Source: Halorubrum salsamenti (GTDB lineage: Archaea > Halobacteriota > Halobacteria > Halobacteriales > Haloferacaceae). Taken from it: a DNA stretch of 64,000 bases. The notes beneath the pieces are model-generated. The model did no database searches. It saw only the letters and a program-made list of their open reading frames with translations, and was not told where the DNA came from. The stretch lies in contig NZ_VCNL01000004.1 of NCBI RefSeq assembly GCF_007671685.1, forward strand, positions 310,001 to 374,000, in the 5' to 3' direction. The position numbers and the translations under genes were made by a program. The first letter of the stretch is position 1. Each line of letters opens with the position of its first letter. This document shows, one piece after another, positions 1 to 8,633 of this stretch.

Positions 1-281
1 TCCGCGATTTTCACTTCGTCACCGACTTCGAGCGAGTCGAGCACGCCCGGCACGTGAGCCGGGATGCGCGACCGACGCTTCATGTACCGGTCGTATTTCG
101 GTACGAACACGTCGTATTCTCGCTCGACGATGACGGTCTTTTCCATATCCGTCGACACGACCGTCCCCTCACGGGTCTGGCCGCGGACGGAGAGCTGCCC
201 GTAGAACGGGCATTTCTCATAGTCGTAATCCTCCGGGTTGTCTGGCTCCGGAGGCGTGGGTACGTCGATTCCTATCGCCAT
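1..281 (-). CDS. rps17: 30S ribosomal protein S17 (uS17), 3' end cut by window edge
   Basis: Small-subunit protein that binds 16S rRNA. The N-terminus starts MAIGIDVPTPPEP and continues through GQLSVRGQTREGTVVS and MEKTVIVEREYDVFVPKYDR, which is the archaeal S17 fold with its OB-type core. The start ATG overlaps the end of the RNase P protein gene by 10 nt, so the two are translated from one message. Only about 93 residues are visible and the stop lies left of the window. It is the last visible gene of the L3-to-S17 ribosomal cluster. Confidence 0.95.
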   Translation of the reverse strand, partial: MAIGIDVPTPPEPDNPEDYDYEKCPFYGQLSVRGQTREGTVVSTDMEKTVIVEREYDVFVPKYDRYMKRRSRIPAHVPGVLDSLEVGDEVKIA

Positions 282-730
282 TGTGTGACACCTTGTTCGG
301 TGCGTTCGGCGGGTCGATACCGCAACCGCTCGCCATCCACCGTCGCGTAGACCACGTCTTTGCACTCGCCGCGGTGGCTCGCCGGACCCACGCCGTCACC
401 GGTGACGACGCTTGTGGATCCGGACGGGCCAGACTGACGGGGGCGGACCCCCGTAGTATCCGACCCGAGTTGGGACGCGGACCCCGACGACTGATCGCCG
501 TCGGCGGCTTCATCTGTGCGGGCGGTCGGTCGATCGACGACCGCGAACTCGAACGTCGCGCCCGACTTGGGCACGCGTTTGTCCCCCGATCCCGTTCGCA
601 CCACGAGGGTGCCGAACGTCTCGGACAGCACGCGACCGGCGATACCCACGTGGGCGTCGCTGTCGGCGTCGGCCACCCGAACCGGGAGGCCGACGAGTTC
701 GTGCCGAACGAGTGTGTCGGGGGAGATCAT
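272..730 (-). CDS. rnp1: Ribonuclease P protein component 1 (Rpp29/Pop4 family)
   Basis: Protein subunit of RNase P, which removes the 5' leader from pre-tRNA. At 152 residues it starts MISPDTLVRHELVGLPVRV and has the Rpp29 core VLSETFGTLVVRT and KRVPKSGATFEF. A closing strand, VYATVDGERLRYRPAERTE, comes after a long Ser/Gly/Thr/Asp-rich insert (about residues 67-125). Family members usually lack so long a linker, so the protein is longer than I would expect. It lies between rpl29 and rps17, its standard archaeal place. The RNA partner is also in this window (about 33.5-33.8 kb). Confidence 0.9.
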   Translation of the reverse strand: MISPDTLVRHELVGLPVRVADADSDAHVGIAGRVLSETFGTLVVRTGSGDKRVPKSGATFEFAVVDRPTARTDEAADGDQSSGSASQLGSDTTGVRPRQSGPSGSTSVVTGDGVGPASHRGECKDVVYATVDGERLRYRPAERTEQGVTQWR

Positions 731-732
731 CG

Positions 733-945
733 TTATTCGTCGTCGAAGTCGCCTTCTTCCGCCTGAATCGTCTTGATCCGCGCGATCGTCTTCTTCATCT
801 CCTTGACGCGGCCCGGACTTTCCGGCATGCCGCCGGCGGCCCGCTGCGCCTTCGAGTTGAGCAGCTCGGTCTCGAGCTCCTCGAGTTCGACCTGGCGCTC
901 GGCCGCGGTCATGTCGCGGATTTCGTCGGTGTAGAGGATCGCCAT
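733..945 (-). CDS. rpl29: 50S ribosomal protein L29 (uL29)
   Basis: Small helical protein (70 aa) of the large subunit near the tunnel exit. It starts [17 protein letters not shown], followed by the L29 helix pair with [17 protein letters not shown] and [14 protein letters not shown], and a haloarchaeal acidic tail. Its ATG directly abuts the TAA stop of rps3 with no intervening base, and the RNase P protein gene follows after 2 nt. This is tight operon packing. Confidence 0.96.
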   Translation of the reverse strand: MAILYTDEIRDMTAAERQVELEELETELLNSKAQRAAGGMPESPGRVKEMKKTIARIKTIQAEEGDFDDE

Positions 946-1890
946 TTATTCGTCCTCCTCGTCTTCGTCCGCCGCTTCCATCTCTGCGACGAGGTCCGCG
1001 GCTTCCTCTTCGATCTCTTCGTCGAGCTCATCGACATCGTCGGCGTCGACATCCTCGTCGCCGACCGGCTCCTCTTCGGTGACGTCGGTCGCCTCCGTGG
1101 CCGTGTCTTGGGTCTCCTCGGCGACTTCCTCGACGACCTCCTCGTCGATGACGTCGGCGGGGTCCTCGTCGGGGACCTCGACATCGTCGTCGGCGCCCAC
1201 GTCGGGCACCTCCTCGGGCTCCTCTTCGAGCAGCGACTCGACGCCCTCGTCGGCGTCGACGTCGACCGCCGCCTGCTCGACCTCCGGAACTTCGGCGTCC
1301 TCGCGGATGTCGAAGTCGTCCGGGAGCTGCGCGCCCGGCGGGATGATCTTCACGTTGACGCCGATCGTCCCGAGCTTCATCACCGCGACGCCCTGGCCGT
1401 GGTCGACGACCTCCTCCGCGGGCTCGCCGTTGTGCTTGATGTAGCCGCGGTTGAACTTCTCGACGCGCGAACGCGCGCCGGTGACCTTCCCGGACAGGAC
1501 GATCTCGGCGCCCAGCGCGCCCGCGTCCATGATCCGGTCGATCGTCGTGTGCCCGGCCTTCCGGAAGTACCAGCCGCGCTCCAGTGCGTTCGCGAGACGG
1601 TCCGCGACGATCTGAGCGTTCAGGTCGGGCTCGTCGACCTCCTGAACGTCGATCTGCGGGTCGTCCATGTCGAAGCGGTCCTCGAGCTCGGTGGTGATCT
1701 TGCGGATGTTCTTCCCGCCCTTCCCGATCACCATGCCGGGCTTTTCGGCCTTCAGGACGATCTGCGTGCCCATCGGCGTCTGGGCGACGTCCATGCCGCC
1801 GTAGCCGGCGCGGCCGAGCTCGTCCGCGAAGAACTCGTTGATCTGTGAACGGCGCAGGCCGTCCTCGATGAATTGGTGTTCGTCAGCCAT
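946..1890 (-). CDS. rps3: 30S ribosomal protein S3 (uS3) with long acidic tail
   Basis: Small-subunit protein at the mRNA entry channel. Residues 1-205 hold the KH domain ([15 protein letters not shown]) and the C-terminal S3 domain ([20 protein letters not shown]). After about residue 205 comes a tail of roughly 110 residues made almost only of D, E, V, A and T. Such tails occur in haloarchaeal S3, but this one is a third of the protein. The start codon overlaps the rpl22 stop by one base (TAATG). Confidence 0.96.
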   Translation of the reverse strand: MADEHQFIEDGLRRSQINEFFADELGRAGYGGMDVAQTPMGTQIVLKAEKPGMVIGKGGKNIRKITTELEDRFDMDDPQIDVQEVDEPDLNAQIVADRLANALERGWYFRKAGHTTIDRIMDAGALGAEIVLSGKVTGARSRVEKFNRGYIKHNGEPAEEVVDHGQGVAVMKLGTIGVNVKIIPPGAQLPDDFDIREDAEVPEVEQAAVDVDADEGVESLLEEEPEEVPDVGADDDVEVPDEDPADVIDEEVVEEVAEETQDTATEATDVTEEEPVGDEDVDADDVDELDEEIEEEAADLVAEMEAADEDEEDE

Positions 1891-2354
1891 TATTCGTCAG
1901 CCTCCGGCTCTTCGATGATGAGCTCGACATCGGCGAGGGTGGTGTTCCACCCGGTGGCGCCCGCGGCTCGCGGGTTCCGGCCGGGTCGCTCGCCGACCTT
2001 GTGGGGGGCGACGTGTTTGATGACCATCTCGTCGCCGTCGAAGCCCTGTTCGTCCGCGTTGTTCTTGACGTTCTCCAGGAGCTTCAGGAAGTCCTTGGCG
2101 GCCTTCTCGGGGTACCGTCCCGCGTCCCAGCCGTCGATGTCGGAGCGGTGGCCCGCGCCGGCGTTGTGCTGGCGCATCGGCACCGAGGTCTCCTCGTCGA
2201 TGACTTCCTGCAGGAACTCCTCTGCGTCGGCGACCGTCTCGCCTTTGATCTCCCGGGAGATCTCCTTGCTGTCCTTCACGCTGATGGGCCGATCGCGGAG
2301 CATCCCCTTGGCGGTGGTCTCCGGGTCGGCCTCGACGCTGTAGTTGATTCCCAT
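1890..2354 (-). CDS. rpl22: 50S ribosomal protein L22 (uL22)
   Basis: Large-subunit protein lining the exit tunnel. At 154 residues it starts [19 protein letters not shown] and has the archaeal signature [21 protein letters not shown] and a C-terminal beta-hairpin region ([18 protein letters not shown]). It sits between rps19 (3-nt gap) and rps3 (1-nt overlap) and is cotranscribed with them. Confidence 0.96.
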   Translation of the reverse strand: MGINYSVEADPETTAKGMLRDRPISVKDSKEISREIKGETVADAEEFLQEVIDEETSVPMRQHNAGAGHRSDIDGWDAGRYPEKAAKDFLKLLENVKNNADEQGFDGDEMVIKHVAPHKVGERPGRNPRAAGATGWNTTLADVELIIEEPEADE

Positions 2355-2357
2355 GGG

Positions 2358-2783
2358 TTACTTGAGGGGCACGAACTTCGAGGACCGGGTCGCGCCGATG
2401 CCGGCCTGACCGTGTTCGACGGTGCTTCGAGTCAGGTGGAACTCGCCGAGGTAATGTCCGATCATCTCGGGCTCGACCTGCACGCGCTCGAAGCTGTGTC
2501 CGTTGTACACGGAGAAGGTGACGCCGACGAACTCCGGCAGGATCGGCATGTCGCGCAGATGCGTCCGGATCGGATTGTCCGCCGTCGTCTCCTTGTCGCG
2601 GCTCCGGACCGTCTCCAGCAGCTTCTGCTGTTCGGTGCCGAGGCCGCGAACGATGCTTCGCCGCTGGCGTGCGGGGAGCAGTTCCGCGACTTCCTCTACG
2701 TCCATCTCCTGCAGCTCGTCGAGCGAGTGACCGCGGTAGGCGAACTCCTTGTCCTCGCGGCCGGTTCGGTAATCTGAACTCAT
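2358..2783 (-). CDS. rps19: 30S ribosomal protein S19 (uS19)
   Basis: Small-subunit head protein. The 141-residue archaeal form has the N-terminal extension [20 protein letters not shown] and the S19 core [20 protein letters not shown] plus [14 protein letters not shown]. The start ATG overlaps the rpl2 stop in an ATGA junction, which points to coupled translation. There is no sign of truncation. Confidence 0.96.
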   Translation of the reverse strand: MSSDYRTGREDKEFAYRGHSLDELQEMDVEEVAELLPARQRRSIVRGLGTEQQKLLETVRSRDKETTADNPIRTHLRDMPILPEFVGVTFSVYNGHSFERVQVEPEMIGHYLGEFHLTRSTVEHGQAGIGATRSSKFVPLK

Positions 2784-3502
2784 TTGTTGCCACCTCGTCC
2801 GGTGCGCTTGGATGCGATGTCACCGACCTTCCGTCCGGGCGGGGCGTCCCGCGAGACGGACTTCGGCTGGCCGGGGTGTTGGCGACCGCCCCCGCCGAAG
2901 GGGTGGTCGACGGCGTTCATCGCGACGCCGCGCACGCGCGGGTACTTGGTCCCGCGCGCTTTCATCTTGTGGTGTTTGTTACCGGCCTTGACGAAGGGTT
3001 TCTCCGTCCGACCGCCGCCGGCGACCACGCCGATCGTGGCGCGGCACTGCGGGTCGAGCCGTTTCACTTCGCCGCTGGGGAGCTGGACGACCGCGACGTC
3101 GCGGTCGTGAGTGAGAAGCGTCGCCGACACGCCGGAGGCGCGGGCGAACTTCCCGCCGTCCCCGCGGTTGCTCTCGACGTTACAGACCGGGACGCCCTCG
3201 GGGATCTCCGCCAGCGGGAGCGTGTTCCCGGGCTTGATCTCCGCGGAAACGCCGACCTGAATCGTCTCGCCCACGCGCACGCCTTCCGGCGCGAGCACGA
3301 GCCGACGGTCGTCGTCCTCGAACTCGATCTCCGCGAGCGGAGCCGAGCGGGCGGGGTCGTGTTCGATCCCGACGATCTCGCCGGTGATCGTGTCCACGTC
3401 TTCGAGCTTCTTGTGCGACAGTTCCGCCTTGTAGCGGTGGGACGGGGCCCGGAACGTTGGGCCGCCGCGTCCACGCCGCTGTCCTTGGATTCGTCGTCCC
3501 AT
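2780..3502 (-). CDS. rpl2: 50S ribosomal protein L2 (uL2)
   Basis: Core large-subunit protein needed for peptidyl-transferase assembly. At 240 residues it starts [20 protein letters not shown]. It contains the conserved C-terminal segment [21 protein letters not shown], whose histidine is conserved in L2. It follows rpl23 after 1 nt and overlaps rps19 (ATGA). Confidence 0.97.
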   Translation of the reverse strand: MGRRIQGQRRGRGGPTFRAPSHRYKAELSHKKLEDVDTITGEIVGIEHDPARSAPLAEIEFEDDDRRLVLAPEGVRVGETIQVGVSAEIKPGNTLPLAEIPEGVPVCNVESNRGDGGKFARASGVSATLLTHDRDVAVVQLPSGEVKRLDPQCRATIGVVAGGGRTEKPFVKAGNKHHKMKARGTKYPRVRGVAMNAVDHPFGGGGRQHPGQPKSVSRDAPPGRKVGDIASKRTGRGGNK

Positions 3503-3503
3503 C

Positions 3504-3758
3504 TTAGAACACCCCGATGCGCGATGCGATCTCGGTCGCGTCGTCGTCCTCGGAGAGCGTGACGGTGGCCTTCTTCGCGCCCTGCGGGGTCACCTGCGTG
3601 TTCACGTCGACGACAGAGACGTCGTACCGGTCCTGCACTTCCTCGCGGACCTCGGGTTTGGTCGCGTCGATGTCGACGAGGAACAGCAGCTTGTTCTTGA
3701 AGTCCATCTCGTTCATCGCCTGTTCGGTGACGATCGGATGCTCGATGATGGAGTTCAT
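3504..3758 (-). CDS. rpl23: 50S ribosomal protein L23 (uL23)
   Basis: Tunnel-exit protein (84 aa) that docks SRP and the translocon. It starts MNSIIEHPIVTEQAMNEMDF and ends with the L23 fold VSVVDVNTQVTPQGAKKATV. An in-frame ATG lies 12 codons upstream, but I chose this start because it matches the family N-terminus and gives an ATGA overlap with the rpl4 stop. Confidence 0.95.
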   Translation of the reverse strand: MNSIIEHPIVTEQAMNEMDFKNKLLFLVDIDATKPEVREEVQDRYDVSVVDVNTQVTPQGAKKATVTLSEDDDATEIASRIGVF

Positions 3759-4501
3759 CGGTCGGCAACCTCCTCGATGGCGCTCTCGGTCCACAGCGTG
3801 AGTCGGCCCGGATGCGCGCCCGGCGCGAGGTCCTCGGCGTTGACCTCTCGCGCGGTCGCGACGTCGACGCCCGAAAGGTTGCGGGCGGCGCGGGACGGCT
3901 CCTCGCTGGTGACGACGAGCACGGACTTCGGCTGGCTGTACTTGCGACCGCGGGTCTTCCCGCGGCCGGCTCGGACCGATCGACCCTCTTCAGCGCGCTC
4001 GATGTCGGCGTCGGCGCCGACGGCTTCGAGCACGCCCAGGGCCTCCTGAGTCTTCTCGAGGTCCTCGAACTCGTCGCTCACGACGAGCGGTAAGTCGAGG
4101 TCCTCGTCGAACGCGTGACCGCGTTCGGCGACGAGCTCGGCGTCGGCGGTGGCCGCGATGGCCGACCGAATCGCGAGCTGTCGTTCCTTGTCGTTGAGGC
4201 TCTTCGTCTGGTCCTTCTCGGCCTTCGGCGGGTGCGCAGCGCGGCCCGAAACGGCGTTCGGGACGCGCCGGGCGACGTTCTCGGAGCGCGGGATGTGCGC
4301 GAGCCCGCGCCCGGAGCCGAACGACTCCGCGGGGGTTCGCAGCCCGGCGAACTCGTCGGCACCGTAGGCCTGTTTCCGGTTAGCCTGTGCGGCGGAGACC
4401 GCTCGACCGATGAGGTCCGGTCGGAACGCGGTCTCGAAGATCGCCGGCAGCTCGACGCTGCCCGCGTCCCCGCCGTCCAGGTCGTGTACTGTTGCGTTCA
4501 T
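3755..4501 (-). CDS. rpl4: 50S ribosomal protein L4 (uL4)
   Basis: Large-subunit protein whose loop reaches the exit tunnel. At 248 residues it starts MNATVHDLDGGDAGSVELPA. It carries the archaeal/eukaryotic L4 signature around FGSGRGLAHIPRS and the C-terminal GKTRGRKYSQPKSVLVVTS. It lies directly between rpl3 (3-nt gap) and rpl23 (ATGA overlap). Confidence 0.96.
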   Translation of the reverse strand: MNATVHDLDGGDAGSVELPAIFETAFRPDLIGRAVSAAQANRKQAYGADEFAGLRTPAESFGSGRGLAHIPRSENVARRVPNAVSGRAAHPPKAEKDQTKSLNDKERQLAIRSAIAATADAELVAERGHAFDEDLDLPLVVSDEFEDLEKTQEALGVLEAVGADADIERAEEGRSVRAGRGKTRGRKYSQPKSVLVVTSEEPSRAARNLSGVDVATAREVNAEDLAPGAHPGRLTLWTESAIEEVADR

Positions 4502-4504
4502 GGA

Positions 4505-5521
4505 TTATCCCTGGTTGGATGCGGTGGATACGTACCGGACCTCGGGATCGAGGCGCGGCTGGTCGTTCGGCCGGATGGCCGGGCGGAACCGAAGCAGACG
4601 CTTGTCCGGACCGGGCAGCGAGCCCTTGATGAGCGCGTAGTCGCCGTCGACCTCGCCGTAGTTGACGAAGCCGCCGTCGACGGAGGCGTCGTCGCCCTCG
4701 CCGAAGTCGATGAGGCGCTTGTTGAGCTCGGTGCGCTGGTGGTAACCGGTCTGCCCCTGCTGAGGAACGGTGGAGCGAACGCGGGAGGGGTTCCACGGAC
4801 CGAGGTTACCGATCCGGCGCCGCCATCCCTGGCGGGCGTGTTTGCCCTTCCGCTTCTGGACGCCCCAGCGTTTGACGGGACCCTGCGTCCCCTTCCCCTT
4901 CGTGATACCCGACACGTCGGTGTACTGACCCGCGCGGAAGACGTCGCCGAACTCGTGGGCGCCGCCCTCCGCGACGAGGTCGAGCCCGAAGTCGACGCGC
5001 TCCTCGAGGGAGCCGCCGCCGACTCGGGTCTCCATGATGTCGGGCTTCTTCTTGGGTACGTTCGCGAGCTCCGAGGGGACGGTGTGGGTGATGACGCGGA
5101 CGTCGTCGACCGCGCCCTCGTCGAGCAGCGAACGGAGCTCCTCGGCGTCCTCCTCGAAGGTGTCTTCCGCCGGCAGGTCGAGCGCGCGGTCGAGCTCCTC
5201 GTGGAACTCGGTCGCCCAGACCTCTTCGACCGGCTTCTTTCCGTACGGCGTCTGTTCGTAGGCACGCAGGGCCACCGCGTACATCGGCGGCGTCTCGACG
5301 ACGGTGACGGGAACGGACGTTTCCATCCCCTCACGCGGCGAGTTGGCCTCGTCGTTGACCATAACGACGTGCGTCATTCCGGCCTTGTAGCCGGCGAACC
5401 CCTGCAGTGCGGGGGCTCCGTCGTCGTCGGGCCACGATCGAATGCGCGGGACCTCGCGGTCTGCGCGGGTACGCGGGCCGTAGCCCAGCGAGCCTTTTCG
5501 TGGTCGGCTTGGTTGTGGCAT
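4505..5521 (-). CDS. rpl3: 50S ribosomal protein L3 (uL3)
   Basis: Early-assembling large-subunit protein near the peptidyl-transferase centre. At 338 residues it starts MPQPSRPRKGSLGYGPRTRA and includes FAGYKAGMTHVVMV and the conserved loop GTQGPVKRWGVQKRKGKHAR. It follows the SPOUT methyltransferase gene by 4 nt, so both probably share the promoter upstream of that gene. Confidence 0.96.
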   Translation of the reverse strand: MPQPSRPRKGSLGYGPRTRADREVPRIRSWPDDDGAPALQGFAGYKAGMTHVVMVNDEANSPREGMETSVPVTVVETPPMYAVALRAYEQTPYGKKPVEEVWATEFHEELDRALDLPAEDTFEEDAEELRSLLDEGAVDDVRVITHTVPSELANVPKKKPDIMETRVGGGSLEERVDFGLDLVAEGGAHEFGDVFRAGQYTDVSGITKGKGTQGPVKRWGVQKRKGKHARQGWRRRIGNLGPWNPSRVRSTVPQQGQTGYHQRTELNKRLIDFGEGDDASVDGGFVNYGEVDGDYALIKGSLPGPDKRLLRFRPAIRPNDQPRLDPEVRYVSTASNQG

Positions 5522-5525
5522 GTGT

Positions 5526-6392
5526 TTACTCCGTGAGTGTGAGCGAGCCGAGAGTCACGAACAGAGCCTCCTCCGTCCGGACGACCTCGCTCGCCTGTGC
5601 CGGGATCGTGTTCAGCCAGAGGTCGAACCCCGGATCGGGTTCGACCGAGCGGCCGTCGGCGACGGCCGCCCGAATGCCGTCGGGCGAAAGCCCGAGCATC
5701 TCCGGAAGCCCCCGCTCGGGCGAGCCGAAGGCGACGGTGTACCCGCCGACCTCCCGCGCGTCCGAGACGATGGTGCCGAGCCGCGAGACGGAGAGTTCCT
5801 CCCCGTGTCGCGACGTCGCGACGGCCAAGCCGTCGCCGGCGAGCGCTTCCGACAGGTCCGCTTCCACGACCTGGAAACCCTCCTCGGGCTTCCCGGTGAT
5901 GCGGGCGCGGACCGGTTCTCTCGAAGAGACCCTGATGGTGACGCGCTCCCCCTGCTCGACCTCCATTCCGGAGGGAACGAGCAGGGAGATCGGGTGTTCC
6001 CGCAGCGGGGAATTGACCCGGACGCGGCCTTCAGGTCCGACCTCGGTCACGAGTCCCTGTGTTTTCGACTCTTCCCCGCTAGGGGTCGAGCCGGTCCGCC
6101 ACGGCACGCGGAGCGGCGGGAGCACGCCGGCGTACCGGAGCTCGTCGCGCTCCCCCCAGAGGTCCTTGCGGAGCCCCGGAGGGGTCGCGGCGTACCCCAG
6201 CACGGTCCGAACGTACTCGCCGCCCCGTCGCCGCTCGCCTTCCCTGTCGGGGAAGACGACCAGTCGATCCGCCCGGAACACCGCCGCCGCACGGGCGACG
6301 TAGCCGAGTTTGCGAGTCGCCTCGCGAGCGTCCTCGGCCTCCCGGACGACCGAAGACGGAATGCAGATCGTGAGTCCGTCTTCGGTACGCAT
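5526..6392 (-). CDS. Putative RNA methyltransferase, SPOUT/DUF171 type
   Basis: This 288-residue protein resembles the archaeal SPOUT (DUF171) RNA methyltransferases that commonly precede rpl3. The N-terminal part has TICIPSSVVREAEDAREATRKLG and VFRADRLVVFPD, a middle OB-like region follows, and the C-terminal part holds VAFGSPERGLPEMLG and LWLNTIPAQASEVVRTEEAL. The last motif fits the trefoil-knot cofactor site. I chose ATG 6392 because a TATA-like box lies about 40 nt upstream and a GGAG sits in the leader. The target RNA is unknown. Confidence 0.8.
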   Translation of the reverse strand: MRTEDGLTICIPSSVVREAEDAREATRKLGYVARAAAVFRADRLVVFPDREGERRRGGEYVRTVLGYAATPPGLRKDLWGERDELRYAGVLPPLRVPWRTGSTPSGEESKTQGLVTEVGPEGRVRVNSPLREHPISLLVPSGMEVEQGERVTIRVSSREPVRARITGKPEEGFQVVEADLSEALAGDGLAVATSRHGEELSVSRLGTIVSDAREVGGYTVAFGSPERGLPEMLGLSPDGIRAAVADGRSVEPDPGFDLWLNTIPAQASEVVRTEEALFVTLGSLTLTE

Positions 6393-6430
6393 CGTGGCGA
6401 GACTGTACTCCTCGATTTCGGACGCCGGCC

Positions 6431-6440
6431 TAAAAGGGTA
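6431..6440 (-). promoter_or_regulatory. TATA-like box of the ribosomal cluster
   Basis: On the minus strand this reads TACCCTTTTA, about 40 nt before the SPOUT methyltransferase ATG. It is the only clear archaeal promoter between 5.5 and 6.6 kb, so it probably drives the methyltransferase-L3-to-S17 transcript with a short leader. Confidence 0.5.
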
Positions 6441-6637
6441 GCGGTACCGATTTCGCACTGTGGCGCGTTCACACGGGGTCTGGCGGGCGTTTCGGTCCGT
6501 GGATCGAGAGAGTCGATCGCACGGTCCGGAGCGAGGCGGAGGAACGGCCGGGGTGAGAACGGGTCGAGCCCGTGGTCGAGTCTGAACACCAACACCTCGG
6601 GAAGGGACGGCAGGCCGAACGAGAGCCCGGCGGCGGG

Positions 6638-6916
6638 TCACGCTTCGAGACAGACGTTTGTTCGGGGCACACAGACCGGGGTCACTTCCCGTTCACGCGC
6701 CGCACACCGGAGGCGGCCGGCGAGGGGTCTCGCGCCGTAGCGAACGGCGAGGGCCGCCGTGCCGGCGACGGCGCTCGCGGTCGGATACGTGACGGCGACG
6801 AAGAGGCCGAACGTCGCCGCGAGCAGCAGCGCCGTCCCCGACACGAGAGACATCGCGTCGGCGCCGGGGACGGGGTTCGGTGCGTCACGTGACGGCCGTC
6901 CTGTGTCAGGTCGCAT
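6638..6916 (-). CDS. Small membrane protein of unknown function
   Basis: I do not recognise this 92-residue protein. It has a polar N-terminus and one long hydrophobic stretch, SLVSGTALLLAATFGLFVAV, continuing into AVAGTAALAV, so one or two membrane segments. The C-terminus is basic with three cysteines. A TATA-like ATTATCATTAAG lies about 25-30 nt before the ATG (leaderless). A 5-bp inverted repeat (ACGTT/AACGT, 6960-6974) just behind it could be an operator. Confidence 0.5.
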   Translation of the reverse strand: MRPDTGRPSRDAPNPVPGADAMSLVSGTALLLAATFGLFVAVTYPTASAVAGTAALAVRYGARPLAGRLRCAAREREVTPVCVPRTNVCLEA

Positions 6917-7022
6917 ACGAGATACGTAGGGCGGCTCGGACTTAATGATAATCTGTATGACGTTTTTGTAACGTTCCTTACGGTAATTCGTTTGAGTAGA
7001 CCCGCGCGAACCGCTCCCGCCC

Positions 7023-8303
7023 TCACTCGGGGACGATCCGCGCGATCGGCGCGTCGCCGTCGTCGACCGCGACGTAGAGGTGGCCCGTGGCCGGCTCGAC
7101 CGCGAGCGCTCGGACCCGCCAGTCGCGGTCGGCGAGCAGGGGCTCGCGCTCGGTCACCGCGGCGTCGGCGACGCCCGCGCCCTCGACGGTGAATCGACCG
7201 AGGTACCGCGCCGCGAGCGTCCCCGCGAACAGGTCGCCGCGCCACTCCGGGAAGGCGTCGCCGTCGTAGAAGACGGCGCCGCTCGGCGGGAAGCCACCGG
7301 AGCCGCAGGGCCAGTAGTGGACGGGAGCGACCACGTCGCCGCGCTCGCGGTGGCTCGGAGCGAGGCGCTCGTCGGTTCCGTACCGACACGCCTCGCTGGC
7401 GACCGGCCACCCGTAGTTGCCGCCGCGCTCGATGACGTTGATCTCGTCGCCGTCGCGCTCGCCGTGCTCGCACTGCCAGATCGCTCCCGTCTCGGGACGC
7501 ACCGCCATCGCCTGCGGGTTCCGGTGTCCGTAGCTGTAGATCGAGTCTGCCACCGCTGAATCGTCGACGAAGGGGTTGTCGGGATGGGCGTCGCCGTCGG
7601 GCGTCAGCCGGAGGGTCGAGCCGAGCTCGTTCGACCGGTCCTGCGAGACGTGGTCGGGACCGAACTCGGTGTCGCGCCGGTCGCCGACCGTGACGAACAG
7701 CGCGCCGTCGGGGCCAAACGTCGCCCGCGAGCCGAAGTGGAGGTCGGAGCCGACGAACGGCGCCGCGACGCGGATCGCCTCGAAGTCGTCGAGCGCGGGG
7801 GATTCGGAGCCGGAGAGGGAAAGCCGCCCGCTTCCCACGTGCGTCGCCGACTCCCCGGCGTCGTTCGTCGCGGCGTACGTGAGGTATACGCGCGCGTCGC
7901 CCGGGAACCCGGGGTGGACCACGACGTCGAGCAGTCCGCCCTGTCCGGCGGCGTGAACCCCCGGAGCTCCTTCGACGGTCGAGCGAGAGCCGTCCTCGGG
8001 GTCGACGAGCGAGAGCCGACCGGAACGCTCCGTCACGAGCAGTCGACCGTCGTCCGGAAGGAAGGCGATCCCCCACGGGTGGTCGAACCCCTCCGCGACG
8101 CGCTCGACGGCGTACTCGACGTCCGTGCCGTCATCGGGCGGGGTGGCGGTGTCGTTGTCGCCGCTGTCACCGTCGTCGGCCGACCTGTCGTCGTTCCCCC
8201 CACCGTCGCCGAGACAGCCGGCCAGCGAGAGCGCCGCAAGACCGCCGGTGGCCCGGAGCACGGTGCGTCTGTCGGTGACGGGATCTGTGGCGTGACGCGT
8301 CAT
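7023..8303 (-). CDS. PQQ-dependent sugar dehydrogenase, Tat lipoprotein
   Basis: Probable extracellular aldose (glucose/sorbosone-type) dehydrogenase of 426 aa. The N-terminus DRRTVLRATGGLAALSLAGC is a twin-arginine signal with a lipobox, followed by a Gly/Asp linker. The six-bladed propeller includes GFDHPWGIAFLPDDGRLLVT, YGHRNPQAMAVRPETG, EHGERDGDEINVIERGGNYG and LAVEPATGHLYVAVDDGD. These are the PQQ- and Ca-site motifs of the soluble glucose dehydrogenase family. I chose ATG 8303 because the signal peptide begins there. No PQQ synthesis gene is in the window. Confidence 0.88.
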   Translation of the reverse strand: MTRHATDPVTDRRTVLRATGGLAALSLAGCLGDGGGNDDRSADDGDSGDNDTATPPDDGTDVEYAVERVAEGFDHPWGIAFLPDDGRLLVTERSGRLSLVDPEDGSRSTVEGAPGVHAAGQGGLLDVVVHPGFPGDARVYLTYAATNDAGESATHVGSGRLSLSGSESPALDDFEAIRVAAPFVGSDLHFGSRATFGPDGALFVTVGDRRDTEFGPDHVSQDRSNELGSTLRLTPDGDAHPDNPFVDDSAVADSIYSYGHRNPQAMAVRPETGAIWQCEHGERDGDEINVIERGGNYGWPVASEACRYGTDERLAPSHRERGDVVAPVHYWPCGSGGFPPSGAVFYDGDAFPEWRGDLFAGTLAARYLGRFTVEGAGVADAAVTEREPLLADRDWRVRALAVEPATGHLYVAVDDGDAPIARIVPE

Positions 8304-8415
8304 GGACGGGAGTCGTCTCCGTGTCGGTGTTGGTCGCGATGCCGATGACGCTTCCGGCGGTTGGGGCGGTGGACAATGGGGACCTACGGCGCCCCGTCGG
8401 CCGTCGTTCGGAACC

Positions 8416-8423
8416 CTTATATC
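8416..8423 (+). promoter_or_regulatory. TATA-like box for tRNA-Gly
   Basis: CTTATATC lies about 36 nt before the mature tRNA, so initiation 25 nt downstream would leave a leader of roughly 10 nt. It is the only archaeal promoter-like motif in front of the tRNA. Confidence 0.55.
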
Positions 8424-8455
8424 TCCGACTCGGGCTATGTGGAGATGCGAAGCAC

Positions 8456-8526
8456 GCACCGGTAGTGTAGTGGTATCACGCAACCTTGCCATGGTTGCAA
8501 CCCGAGTTCAAATCTCGGCCGGTGCA
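8456..8526 (+). tRNA. tRNA-Gly (anticodon GCC)
   Basis: The sequence folds as a full cloverleaf. The acceptor stem GCACCGG pairs with CCGGTGC. The anticodon stem CAACC/GGTTG encloses loop TTGCCAT with anticodon GCC. The T arm is CCGAG-TTCAAAT-CTCGG. The discriminator is A, the 3' CCA is not encoded, and there is no intron. It stands alone, convergent with nothing nearby. Confidence 0.97.
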
Positions 8527-8550
8527 TTTCTCGAACGTAGTGAGAGAAAT
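8526..8550 (+). terminator. Hairpin just after tRNA-Gly, possible terminator
   Basis: ATTTCTC and GAGAAAT form a perfect 7-bp inverted repeat around the 11-nt loop GAACGTAGTGA. The first arm begins at the tRNA discriminator base. The position suggests transcript termination or 3' processing. The same loop recurs in the island at 25800-25810. Confidence 0.45.
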
Positions 8551-8633
8551 CTCCGAGTGATTTGAACCCAGAAAGACGCAGTCCACGCAGCGATCGAGGT
8601 CACTGCGGTCCCCCGTTCACCGCGGTCCCCCGT

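Noticed and set aside
712-1848. Long plus-strand open frame opposite rps3
   Set aside because: It is the antisense of a certain ribosomal gene; GC-rich haloarchaeal DNA leaves long open antisense frames, and the product has no domain.
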